Positions 52,351 through 60,437 of a DNA stretch of 64,000 bases are shown here, one piece after another. A program made the position numbers and the translations under genes. The stretch's first letter is position 1, and each line of letters starts with the position of its first letter. The notes under the pieces were generated by a model. It had not been told where the DNA came from. It ran no database searches and saw only the letters and a program-made list of their open reading frames with translations. Source of the stretch: an uncultured Lachnospiraceae bacterium (GTDB lineage Bacteria > Bacillota > Clostridia > Lachnospirales > Lachnospiraceae); contig CAJTWM010000003.1 of the NCBI GenBank assembly GCA_910579805.1, positions 124,001 through 188,000 on the forward strand, given 5' to 3'.

Positions 52351-54366
52351 ATGATAGAAAATGAAAAGGTAAAAAAGATTCTTTACGGAGGGGACTATAA
52401 TCCCGAACAATGGCCGGAGGATACATGGGAAGAAGATATGCGGCTTTTAAAGCTCGCACATATCGATGTAGTGACTTTAAATGTGTTTAGCTGGGCAAGT
52501 CTGCAGCCGGACGAAAATACATACTGTTTCGAAAAGCTGGACAAAATCATGGAGCTTGTGAGGAAACACGGTTTAAAGGTATGCCTTGCTACTTCCACCG
52601 GCGCACATCCGGCATGGATGGCAAGAAAATATCCGGATATCCTGCGCACGGAATTTAACGGAATGCGCCGTAAGTTTGGCGGGCGTCATAATTCCTGTCC
52701 GAACAGCCCTACTTACCGTAAATATTCGGTACGTTTAGCAGCCAGACTGGCTGAACGGTATAAAGGCTATGAAAATATTGTCGCATGGCATATTTCCAAC
52801 GAATACGGGGGAGAGTGCTATTGCGAGAATTGTGAGCGGGCGTTCCGCGTGTGGCTAAAGGACAGATATAAAACGATAGACGAATGGAACCGGGCATGGA
52901 ACAATTCTTTTTGGGGGCATACCATGTATGATTGGGAGGACGCGGTGCTTCCGAATATGCTGAGCGAACATTTTGCCTCTGACAGAACGATGTTTCAGGG
53001 AATATCTTTGGATTACCGCCGTTTTAATTCCGACAGTATATTAGAGTGCTGTAAATTGGAGTACGACGCGCTGAAAGCGGTTACTCCGGACATTCCGGTC
53101 ACTACCAATATGATGGGTGCATATAAGGCATTGGACTATCAGAAATGGGCAAAAGAACTGGACTTCGTTTCATGGGACAATTATCCTTCCAATGAGGATT
53201 CTGCGGCGTCTATCGCATTCCGGCATGATTTAATGAGAGGGGTCAAACAGGGAAAGCCTTTTGCATTGATGGAACAGACTCCCAGTGTGACAAACTGGCT
53301 GCCCTATAATGCCCTGAAGCGTCCGGGGGTCATGAGGCTGTGGAGTTATCAGGCAGTTGCCCATGGTGCGGATACGGTTATGTTCTTCCAAATGAAACGT
53401 AGTATCGGCGCCTGTGAAAAATATCATGGCGCGGTGATCGATCATGTAGGAAATGAAAATACAAGGGTATTTAGAGAAGTTGCCGCTTTAGGGGCGGAAC
53501 TGGAGGTTTTAGAGGATCGTATCCTTGGAGCAAGGACGCCTGCTAAGGCGGCGATTTATTTTGATTGGGAAAACTGGTGGGCAATTGAATATTCCGCCGG
53601 ACCCAGCGTTTCCCTGCATTATGTGGATGAGGTCTTAAGGTATTATACGGCGTTTCATTCTTTGAACATTCCGGTCGATCTTATCGGAGCGGAGGATGAT
53701 CTGGACCCGTACCGGATCGTGGTGGCGCCGGTGATGTATATGGTGAAAGACGGATATGACGAAAAACTGCGCAGCTTTGTGCAAAACGGCGGCAGTTTCC
53801 TTACTACGTTTTTCAGCGGATATGTGGATAAAAACGATCTGGTTACGGTCGGCGGGTATCCCGGAAAGCTTCGGGATATTTTAGGGATCTGGGTGGAAGA
53901 GGAAGACGCCTTACCCGATGGGGTCACCAATTCCTTTGTTTATAACGGGGTCACCTATCCGGCGGAGCTTGTCTGCGATCTTTTGCATACGGAAACGGCA
54001 GTATCCTACTGTGGGTATGAATCGGATTTCTATAAAGGGATGCCGGTCATTACAGAAAACAGTTTTGGGAAAGGAAACGCTTATTATGTCGCTACCGCTT
54101 CCAATGAGGAATTTTATAAGCATTTCCTGCAGGATCTGTGTAAAAAGGCGGGGATCGAACCGTCTGTCAATACGCCGGAGGGAGTAGAGGCGGCATGGCG
54201 GGAAAATGCAAAGGGTACATTCCTGTTTTTACTGAATCATACGGATAAAGAGCAGGAAGTGGAAATGAGCTTTAACGGTACGGAGCTGATACACCGGTCC
54301 GATTATAAACAGGGCGATATCCTTCTGCTGGCGGCAAAGGATGTAGCTATCCTTCAGAAGGATTGA
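52351..54366 (+). CDS. GH42 beta-galactosidase
   Basis: Glycoside hydrolase family 42 enzyme of 671 residues. The typical N-terminus reads YGGDYNPEQWPEDTW. The acid/base Glu lies in AWHISNEYGG (near 151) and the nucleophile Glu in FALMEQTPSVTNW (near 308). CYCENC after the acid/base belongs to the zinc cluster of this family. A trimerisation-like domain and a small C-terminal beta-domain follow. No signal peptide, so it is cytoplasmic. It would remove beta-galactosyl residues from imported oligosaccharides. It is the last gene before a terminator. Confidence 0.95.
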   Translation: MIENEKVKKILYGGDYNPEQWPEDTWEEDMRLLKLAHIDVVTLNVFSWASLQPDENTYCFEKLDKIMELVRKHGLKVCLATSTGAHPAWMARKYPDILRTEFNGMRRKFGGRHNSCPNSPTYRKYSVRLAARLAERYKGYENIVAWHISNEYGGECYCENCERAFRVWLKDRYKTIDEWNRAWNNSFWGHTMYDWEDAVLPNMLSEHFASDRTMFQGISLDYRRFNSDSILECCKLEYDALKAVTPDIPVTTNMMGAYKALDYQKWAKELDFVSWDNYPSNEDSAASIAFRHDLMRGVKQGKPFALMEQTPSVTNWLPYNALKRPGVMRLWSYQAVAHGADTVMFFQMKRSIGACEKYHGAVIDHVGNENTRVFREVAALGAELEVLEDRILGARTPAKAAIYFDWENWWAIEYSAGPSVSLHYVDEVLRYYTAFHSLNIPVDLIGAEDDLDPYRIVVAPVMYMVKDGYDEKLRSFVQNGGSFLTTFFSGYVDKNDLVTVGGYPGKLRDILGIWVEEEDALPDGVTNSFVYNGVTYPAELVCDLLHTETAVSYCGYESDFYKGMPVITENSFGKGNAYYVATASNEEFYKHFLQDLCKKAGIEPSVNTPEGVEAAWRENAKGTFLFLLNHTDKEQEVEMSFNGTELIHRSDYKQGDILLLAAKDVAILQKD

Positions 54367-54388
54367 TCATAAAATATATTAACGATTT

Positions 54389-54425
54389 GGCTGCAATGTT
54401 TTTCGTTGCAGCCTTTCGTTTTTTC
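54389..54425 (+). terminator. terminator after GH42
   Basis: GGCTGCAA, loop TGTTTTTCG, TTGCAGCC, then TTTCGTTTTTT. It ends the kinase-esterase-binding protein-GH42 unit. Beyond it, GGCGGACGGGAGTTAACT (from 54453) resembles the recurrent leaders but precedes only a 15-codon TTG frame. Confidence 0.85.
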
Positions 54426-54560
54426 TCCAATGCAGACTAATGCGGGGGCATACGGCGGACGGGAGTTAACTATTGAAAGAAAGGCGGATTTACTGTAAAA
54501 TAAATGCGGGTGTGCAAGTATAGAAAGGCGATTGTAAGATTTTAAATAAAGGGAGTATAT

Positions 54561-56123
54561 ATGAAAACAGTTTTTATAGCTGATGATGAAAATAATATCC
54601 GTGAAGGTTTAAAATATATTGTAGATTGGGAAGAAGCGGGGTTTGAAATATGCGGCGAGGCGGCTAACGGGGAAGAGACGCTAAACGGGATCCTGTCAAA
54701 AAATCCTTCGTTAGTTTTGATCGATTTAAAAATGCCGAAAATGAACGGTATAGACGTTATCATGCATGCAAGGGAAAGAGGGTATCGCGGAAAATTTATT
54801 ATTTTAAGCGGATATTCCGATTTTGAATATGCGCAGTCGGCAATGAAATACGGCGTAGACTTTTATCTGACAAAACCAATCGACGAGGACGAACTTTTCG
54901 ACTCTTTATATAAGATCAGAGAGACGATTGAGAAAGAAGAAGAAGATTCCCAAAATATGCTTCATTTACGGGAAAAGGCTAAAGATGTCATTCTCCATGA
55001 GCTGGTGACGGGAGCGGGAAGGACTGAGGGCAGCCGTTTTTCCGATAAAGAGGCGCAGGAAATGCATTTGGATGCCGATATTTATCAGGTAGTTATTTAT
55101 GAGAACTTTCTCCGTAAGCTGAACGGTCCTGCGTACAGTTTTGCCGATCTGCTCAAGGTTGCCAACAAAGAAAATCATACTTTTGAACATTTTGAAGAAG
55201 ATCTGAAAGACGTTATTTTATTGAAAGGCGAATATGCCCTTTCCCGTTTTCAGGATTTTCTTTCCCACTATGAAAAAGAACCGCCGCAGAAGGGCAGTCC
55301 CCTTGACAGTCTTTTTTTGGCTTACGGCAGTCCCGTGACTTCTTTGGAACAGATCGCCTCTTCTTATAAAGAGGCATTATCGCTTGTGAGCAGGCGGTTT
55401 TTCTGCATTCAGGGACAGCATACGTTAGGGTACGACGAGCTGCCGGATATGGAGGCAAAAGAGCAGACTCTTTCCGATATGTCTCTTCAGGATTTCAGTA
55501 CCAGACTCGTTAATTATTTACAGTCCTTCAACCGTAAGAAAGTGGCGGAAACGCTATATGAACTGGAACAATATTTATATAATGTGAAAAATGATATTTC
55601 GGAAGTCAAGCTTTTTTTAACGGATCTTTATCTTCAGATCAAAGAGAAGATGAATTATAGTTACGCTATGGCGAAGATTCCGTTTCCTTCCAATTCGGCG
55701 ATCATTGAACTGATTGAAAAGCAATATTATCTGTATGAGATTATCCGTTTCTTTTCCGAGCAGTTTGAAATGATTATGAATTCTACCGGAAATCCGTCCA
55801 GAGATACCGTGCTGGATGATATTTTATATTATATTGACCATAATTATAAAACCAATATCAAACTGGAGACGATAGCGCCGTTATTTGGTTATAACAGCGC
55901 TTATTTGGGCAAGATATTTACGAAATCGACGGGTGAAAATTTTAATTCGTATGTGGATCATATGCGGATCGAACATTCCAAAGAACTGCTGATGGAGAAC
56001 CGGTTAAAGGTTTATGAGATCGCAGAGCAGGTGGGATATAAGAATGTAGATTATTTCCACAAAAAATTTAAAAAATATGTAGGAATGAGTCCTGCGGAAT
56101 ACCGGAAAAATATTGAAGAATAA
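54561..56123 (+). CDS. YesN-type AraC-family response regulator
   Basis: 520-residue regulator. The receiver domain has the acidic pair in IADDENNIREG, phospho-acceptor Asp in LVLIDLKMPKMNG and Lys in LTKPID. A central helical region of about 270 residues precedes the C-terminal AraC DNA-binding domain (two HTHs; NSAYLGKIFTKSTGENFNSY and VYEIAEQVGYKNVDYFHKKFK, read in parts). It is the usual partner of a YesM-type kinase, here encoded at 47809 with the sugar genes between them. AAAGGGAG precedes the ATG. Confidence 0.94.
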   Translation: MKTVFIADDENNIREGLKYIVDWEEAGFEICGEAANGEETLNGILSKNPSLVLIDLKMPKMNGIDVIMHARERGYRGKFIILSGYSDFEYAQSAMKYGVDFYLTKPIDEDELFDSLYKIRETIEKEEEDSQNMLHLREKAKDVILHELVTGAGRTEGSRFSDKEAQEMHLDADIYQVVIYENFLRKLNGPAYSFADLLKVANKENHTFEHFEEDLKDVILLKGEYALSRFQDFLSHYEKEPPQKGSPLDSLFLAYGSPVTSLEQIASSYKEALSLVSRRFFCIQGQHTLGYDELPDMEAKEQTLSDMSLQDFSTRLVNYLQSFNRKKVAETLYELEQYLYNVKNDISEVKLFLTDLYLQIKEKMNYSYAMAKIPFPSNSAIIELIEKQYYLYEIIRFFSEQFEMIMNSTGNPSRDTVLDDILYYIDHNYKTNIKLETIAPLFGYNSAYLGKIFTKSTGENFNSYVDHMRIEHSKELLMENRLKVYEIAEQVGYKNVDYFHKKFKKYVGMSPAEYRKNIEE

Positions 56124-56140
56124 TGTAGGAAGGAACGCAG

Positions 56141-57112
56141 ATGGATTATATTGTATTTGATTTGGAATGGAACCAGAGCGATACGGGAGAAGAGGAGAAT
56201 GCGGCGCTTCTTCCTTTTGAAATTATTGAGATCGGCGCCGTTAAATTAAATAACGATAAATCGCTGTCGGACAGGTTTGAACAATTGGTCAGGCCGCAGG
56301 TGTATAAGAAAATGCATTACGTTACCCAAAGACTGATCCGTCTGCAGATGGAAGAGTTAGAAAAGGGGATTCCGTTTCAGGAAGCCGTTTCGGATTTTTT
56401 GGATTGGTGTGGTGAGGAATGTGTTTTTTGTTCGTGGGGACCGTCGGATCTGACCGTATTGCAGAGAAATATGAGATATTACCATATACCTCCTTTAGGA
56501 CGGGGACCAATCGCCTTTTACGATGTACAGAAGCTTTTCAGCCTGACATACGGAAATAAAAAATCAAGATACAGTTTGGAATATGCCGTAGATTTTTTAG
56601 GAATAGAAAAAGATATTCCTTTTCATAGGGCATACAGCGACGCTTACTATACGGCGAAAGTATTTCGTGCTATCCGGAATGAAAAGGTACTTGGGCATAT
56701 GTCGTATGATGTGTTTTCACCTCCGGAATGCAAAGAAAAAGAGATCTTTGTCGTTTTTGACGATTACGCCAAGTATATTACAAGGGAATTTAACGATAAA
56801 GACGAGATCATAGTGGATAAAGAGGTCATGAGTTCTAAATGTTACTTATGCCATAAAAATCTGAAGAAAAAAATGAGATGGTTTACGCCTAACGGTAAAC
56901 ATTATTATTGTCTGGCCGAATGCGATAAGCACGGGCTTATGAAATTTAAGATCCGCATACGCAGATCCGAAAACGACAAATTATACGCGGTCAAGACAAT
57001 GAAGTATATCGGAACGGAGGAAGCGGATAAAGTAAAAGAAAAAAAAGAGCATGTAAGAGAACTTAGAAAATTAAAACGGAGACAGAAACATCAGAATAAA
57101 GATACAGTCTGA
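56141..57112 (+). CDS. DEDDh 3'-5' exonuclease
   Basis: Exonuclease of the RNase T/DnaQ (DEDDh) superfamily, similar in layout to KapD. ExoI motif FDLEWNQ, ExoII around SDLTVLQRN and ExoIII HRAYSDAYYTAKVF are present in the first 175 residues. A C-terminal extension of about 140 residues (with MSSKCYLCHKNLKKKMRWFT and CLAECDKHG, read in parts) has a possible zinc ribbon of paired Cys and a basic tail. Target nucleic acid is unknown. Confidence 0.87.
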   Translation: MDYIVFDLEWNQSDTGEEENAALLPFEIIEIGAVKLNNDKSLSDRFEQLVRPQVYKKMHYVTQRLIRLQMEELEKGIPFQEAVSDFLDWCGEECVFCSWGPSDLTVLQRNMRYYHIPPLGRGPIAFYDVQKLFSLTYGNKKSRYSLEYAVDFLGIEKDIPFHRAYSDAYYTAKVFRAIRNEKVLGHMSYDVFSPPECKEKEIFVVFDDYAKYITREFNDKDEIIVDKEVMSSKCYLCHKNLKKKMRWFTPNGKHYYCLAECDKHGLMKFKIRIRRSENDKLYAVKTMKYIGTEEADKVKEKKEHVRELRKLKRRQKHQNKDTV

Positions 57113-57150
57113 AACCGACCTGAAAATAGTTTCCGGTCGGTTTCAGACTG
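57105..57150. terminator. bidirectional terminator overlapping the exonuclease stop codon
   Basis: A perfect 16-bp stem (57105-57120 with 57135-57150) around a 14-base loop. The exonuclease stop codon lies in the 5' arm. It separates two convergent genes. Confidence 0.8.
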
Positions 57151-57151
57151 T

Positions 57152-58600
57152 TTAATAATCCCGGAAATTTCGGAAGTTCCGGTAATGTCTTCGGTTTCTG
57201 CGGAAGTACCGTTTCCGTCTTCTGGAAAAATGATAGTTACTTATTACCGCGCGTAAAATAAAGATTCCTATTAATACGCCGGCAATGCCAAGCACCCAGA
57301 AAATAATTGTTTTTACATTAATAAAAATGATATTTTCTCCCGGTTCTTTGACATTTTCCGGTTCTGATTCGTTAACGGCGCTGTCAAACTGGTAAGAAAA
57401 AACCGAATCGGTGGCAAGGTCAACGGAGACGTTGCCGATAGCTACGCCGTTGTAAGTATAATTGATCGAAGCAATCTGATTTTCTCCGGTCACATCATAA
57501 GAAATGGAGGACTCCACATCTTTCGGATCCGCGGTGTTCGGCAGGATGATATGATCGTCTTTATTTAAAGATAAGATTGGTTTGGAGCTGCCGAAAATAT
57601 CATTGTTCGTGCTGAAAAAGTTTGCATTGTCGATTGCATATTTTGAATCCGATTCCGCAATATTTACAATTTGGAAATTGCCGAATCCGTAATCGAACAG
57701 GTTGATCGTATCTTCGTACTGGTAAGGCGTTTCCTCTTTCAGTATCACGCAGATCAGTTTCATGCCGTTTTTTTCCGCACAAGATACTAAAGTCTGTCTG
57801 GAAATGTCGGTATATCCGGTTTTACTGCCTACTAAATATTCATATTCATATTCTCTGCCTTCAAATAATTTATTTTTGCTGTTTTCGATTATGTCTTTTG
57901 GCTGGGTATCCGTCGGCTCAAGATGGAGACGCTTGGTACTGGAATACTTACAGAGCAGTTCGTTATTAAAAAAGGCTCGTCCGATCATGGCAAGGTCATG
58001 GGCGGTGGTATAGTGATCTTCGTCATGCAGGCCATTGGAATTCATAAAATGGGAATTGGTGCATCCAAGTTCTTCGGCCCGCTTATTCATCATATCCGCA
58101 AATCCGTCAAGACTTCCGCCGATCAGTTCTGCAACGCCGTTTGCAGCATCGTTTGCCGAGGCAATCAGAATCGCCTGAAGAGCCTGATCCATAGTGATCT
58201 GGTCGCCTACGTCGAGATAGATTTTAGATCCGTCTATCGGGACGCTGAATACCGACTCATTAGACATCGTGATCACGTCGTTAAGGCTTGCCTGTTCCGC
58301 GGCGATCAGACAGGTAAGTATTTTGGTGGTACTTGCAGGATATAATTTTTCGTTCATATTTTTTTCATATAGTATCGTTCCTGTATTAGCCTCTAATAAA
58401 ACGGCGGCTTGCGCGCCGATCGCAGGACCGTCCGGCCAGTTTTCGATCTGGTTGCTTTGAACAGGCATGGACTTTCTGAGTTCGGCCTGTTCTAACATAT
58501 CCGACGCCTTTACGGTATGCGAAAAAGGCGTAAATCCGGCGGACAATAATAAGGTCATACAGAACACGGATAAAGTCTTTTTTAAAACGTTCTTTTTCAT
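57152..58600 (-). CDS. dacF: D-alanyl-D-alanine carboxypeptidase (S11 family)
   Basis: Penicillin-binding protein that trims the terminal D-Ala of peptidoglycan stem peptides. A signal peptide (VFCMTLLLSAGFTPFSHTVKA) precedes the catalytic domain with SxxK in YPASTTKIL, SxN in IASANDAANG and KTG in VGSKTGYTDI. Unusually, a single membrane helix (IFINVKTIIFWVLGIAGVLIGIF) lies near the C-terminus, followed by a tail rich in Arg and Tyr; it is not the amphipathic helix of classical PBP5. The ATG at 58600 uses GATGGGAG; a start at 58612 would translate that site. The dac paralogue letter is a guess. Confidence 0.9.
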   Translation of the reverse strand: MKKNVLKKTLSVFCMTLLLSAGFTPFSHTVKASDMLEQAELRKSMPVQSNQIENWPDGPAIGAQAAVLLEANTGTILYEKNMNEKLYPASTTKILTCLIAAEQASLNDVITMSNESVFSVPIDGSKIYLDVGDQITMDQALQAILIASANDAANGVAELIGGSLDGFADMMNKRAEELGCTNSHFMNSNGLHDEDHYTTAHDLAMIGRAFFNNELLCKYSSTKRLHLEPTDTQPKDIIENSKNKLFEGREYEYEYLVGSKTGYTDISRQTLVSCAEKNGMKLICVILKEETPYQYEDTINLFDYGFGNFQIVNIAESDSKYAIDNANFFSTNNDIFGSSKPILSLNKDDHIILPNTADPKDVESSISYDVTGENQIASINYTYNGVAIGNVSVDLATDSVFSYQFDSAVNESEPENVKEPGENIIFINVKTIIFWVLGIAGVLIGIFILRAVISNYHFSRRRKRYFRRNRRHYRNFRNFRDY

Positions 58601-58684
58601 ACTAACTCCCATCTGCCTGCTTCAGCAGGCGTATAGATCAGGATCGTGAAATTCCCAATTTCACATTAATTCCCATCTGCCCAT
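58601..58684 (-). other. duplicated leader of the D,D-carboxypeptidase gene
   Basis: Reading the minus strand: GCAGATGGGAATTA and ATGTGA (a start codon followed at once by stop), then a perfect hairpin GTGAAATT/AATTTCAC (58646-58664), then GCCTGC, TGAA, GCAGGC, then AGATGGGAGTTAGT and the real ATG. The two AGATGGGA units are about 60 bases apart. Confidence 0.6.
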
Positions 58685-58831
58685 ATGATACACTATTTTT
58701 ACCGAAAACCAAAGATAGAATCAAAAAAATTCACAAATAATACAGACTTTTTTTTTCTGCGGAATTGGTGTAAGATAGATTTGTATAAAAGTAAAGCAAG
58801 CCCATATAATAGAAAGGAAATACAAATTTTT

Positions 58832-59482
58832 ATGCGTCTTAGAAATGTGACCGGTTCTGATGAGAAAATTGCGGCGAGTAAATATGTGATAAAAGAACCG
58901 GAGACAAAGAAAGGAAGATGGAGCGGCGTTTTCGGAAACGCGGATCCGGTCCATATTGAAGTAGGGATGGGAAAAGGACAGTTTATCCATGGCATGGCAA
59001 AAGAAAATCCGCATATCAATTATATAGGTATCGAAAGATATTCTACAGTGCTTTTGCGGGCCATCCAAAAGATGGAAACAGAGGAATTGCCTAATCTGTG
59101 CTTTTTATGCGAAGATGCCAGGAATGTCACAGAGATTTTCGCGGAAAATGAGATAGACAGGATCTATTTAAATTTTTCCGATCCATGGCCTAAGGACAGA
59201 CATGCAAAAAGAAGACTTCCATCCAGACAGTTTTTAGACCGCTTTGGCCGGATCCTGAAAGAAAACGGAGAGCTGGAATTTAAAACGGATAATAAAGCGT
59301 TGTTTGCATTTGCACTGGAAGAGCTGGAGCCTGCAGGCTGGGAAACGGACGCCGTTACTTTCGATCTTCACAAAGATGAGGAGATGGTAAAGGGAAACAT
59401 CATGACGGAATATGAAGAGAAGTTTTCCTCCATGGGCAATCCGATATATAAATATATCATTCATAAAAAGAAAGATGTATGA
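58832..59482 (+). CDS. trmB: tRNA (guanine-46-N7) methyltransferase TrmB
   Basis: TrmB methylates G46 in the variable loop of tRNA using S-adenosylmethionine. The SAM-site sequence IEVGMGKGQFIHG and the family block IYLNFSDPWPKDRHAKRRLP (read in parts) are present, with GNPIYKYIIHKK near the C-terminus. The frame extends 49 codons upstream to 58685, but the ATG at 58832 begins with MRLRNV, the family start, and follows AGAAAGGA at rather long spacing. Length of 216 residues fits. Confidence 0.96.
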   Translation: MRLRNVTGSDEKIAASKYVIKEPETKKGRWSGVFGNADPVHIEVGMGKGQFIHGMAKENPHINYIGIERYSTVLLRAIQKMETEELPNLCFLCEDARNVTEIFAENEIDRIYLNFSDPWPKDRHAKRRLPSRQFLDRFGRILKENGELEFKTDNKALFAFALEELEPAGWETDAVTFDLHKDEEMVKGNIMTEYEEKFSSMGNPIYKYIIHKKKDV

Positions 59483-59550
59483 CCGTGTCGGTATGGAAGA
59501 CAAAGCAGTTTGATCCATAAAATAAATGACAGAAAGGAAAGGGTTAAAGT

Positions 59551-59871
59551 ATGGAGTACAAATTTACAACGGCAAATTTTGAAGAAGAGGTATTAAAAAG
59601 CGAACTTCCGGTATTGGTTGATTTTTATGCGGATTGGTGCGGCCCGTGTAAAATGATGGGACCGATCGTAAAAGAAATGGCGGAGGCTTATGACGGGAAG
59701 ATGAAGATCGGAAAACTAAATATCGATGAGGAAATGGATATTGCGCAAAAATACCGTGTGATGTCGATTCCTACTTTTATGATCTTTAAAAACGGACAGG
59801 CGGTAGAAACGGCAGTCGGCGGTATGCCGAAAAATGAACTGGAAAACAAGATCAAACAGGCGCTTGCATGA
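59551..59871 (+). CDS. trxA: thioredoxin
   Basis: 106-residue thioredoxin with the active site WCGPCK (near residue 31). The fold elements ELPVLVDFYAD, MSIPTFMIFKNGQ (cis-Pro) and GGMPKNELE are all present. It reduces disulfides in the cytoplasm with thioredoxin reductase, which is not in the window. GAAAGG precedes the start. Confidence 0.96.
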   Translation: MEYKFTTANFEEEVLKSELPVLVDFYADWCGPCKMMGPIVKEMAEAYDGKMKIGKLNIDEEMDIAQKYRVMSIPTFMIFKNGQAVETAVGGMPKNELENKIKQALA

Positions 59872-59895
59872 TTATGCGGCAGGAGCAGGGCAGAT

Positions 59896-60369
59896 ATGGA
59901 AAAGATCAGGCTGCGGGCAGCAGGGCAGATGGATGCAGAAGAACTTTTCGAGTGGAGAAATGAAGAAGAAACAAGAAAAAACTCGTTTTCTTCCGAACCG
60001 GTACAATGGGAAAACCATTTGAAATGGCTGGAGAAAAAACTTTCAGATAAGAATTGTTACTTTTATATTCTGACGGACGGCTCCAAGGATATGGGAACGA
60101 TCCGTTTGGACGTAGAGCCTCAGACCCGTCAGGCAGCGGTCAGTTATAATATCAAAAGTTCCTGTCGGGGAAAAGGACTTGGCGGAAAGATTCTTTCGCT
60201 TGCGGAACAAAAGCTAAAAGAGCAAGAGGGAGAAATTCCAAAGAGAATAGAATTTCTAAGCGGAAGCGTCAAGCCGGAAAATAAAGCGTCCGCAAAATGT
60301 TTCTTGAAAAACGGGTATATGGTGGTGAAACAGGATATGACAGAGATCGTATACCGGAAAAAATTATAA
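59896..60369 (+). CDS. GNAT-family N-acetyltransferase
   Basis: 157-residue acetyltransferase. It begins EKIRLRAAGQMDAEELFEWRNEEETRKNSF, shaped like RimJ/PseH-type GNATs, and has the acetyl-CoA loop SCRGKGLGGKIL (R/QxxGxG/A) followed by PENKASAKCFLKNGY. The acceptor is unknown. It follows trxA by 24 bp. Confidence 0.88.
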   Translation: MEKIRLRAAGQMDAEELFEWRNEEETRKNSFSSEPVQWENHLKWLEKKLSDKNCYFYILTDGSKDMGTIRLDVEPQTRQAAVSYNIKSSCRGKGLGGKILSLAEQKLKEQEGEIPKRIEFLSGSVKPENKASAKCFLKNGYMVVKQDMTEIVYRKKL

Positions 60370-60372
60370 TAG

Positions 60373-60413
60373 AAAGGCGCTGCAGAGGAATGATAAACCC
60401 GGCGGCGCCTTTT
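60373..60413. terminator. terminator between GNAT and HD-domain genes
   Basis: AAAGGCGCTGC pairs with GCGGCGCCTTT (one wobble) around an 18-base loop; T-rich sequence follows on the plus strand. It separates two convergent genes. Confidence 0.7.
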
Positions 60414-60437
60414 GTAATATTTTAATGGATGTATGTT

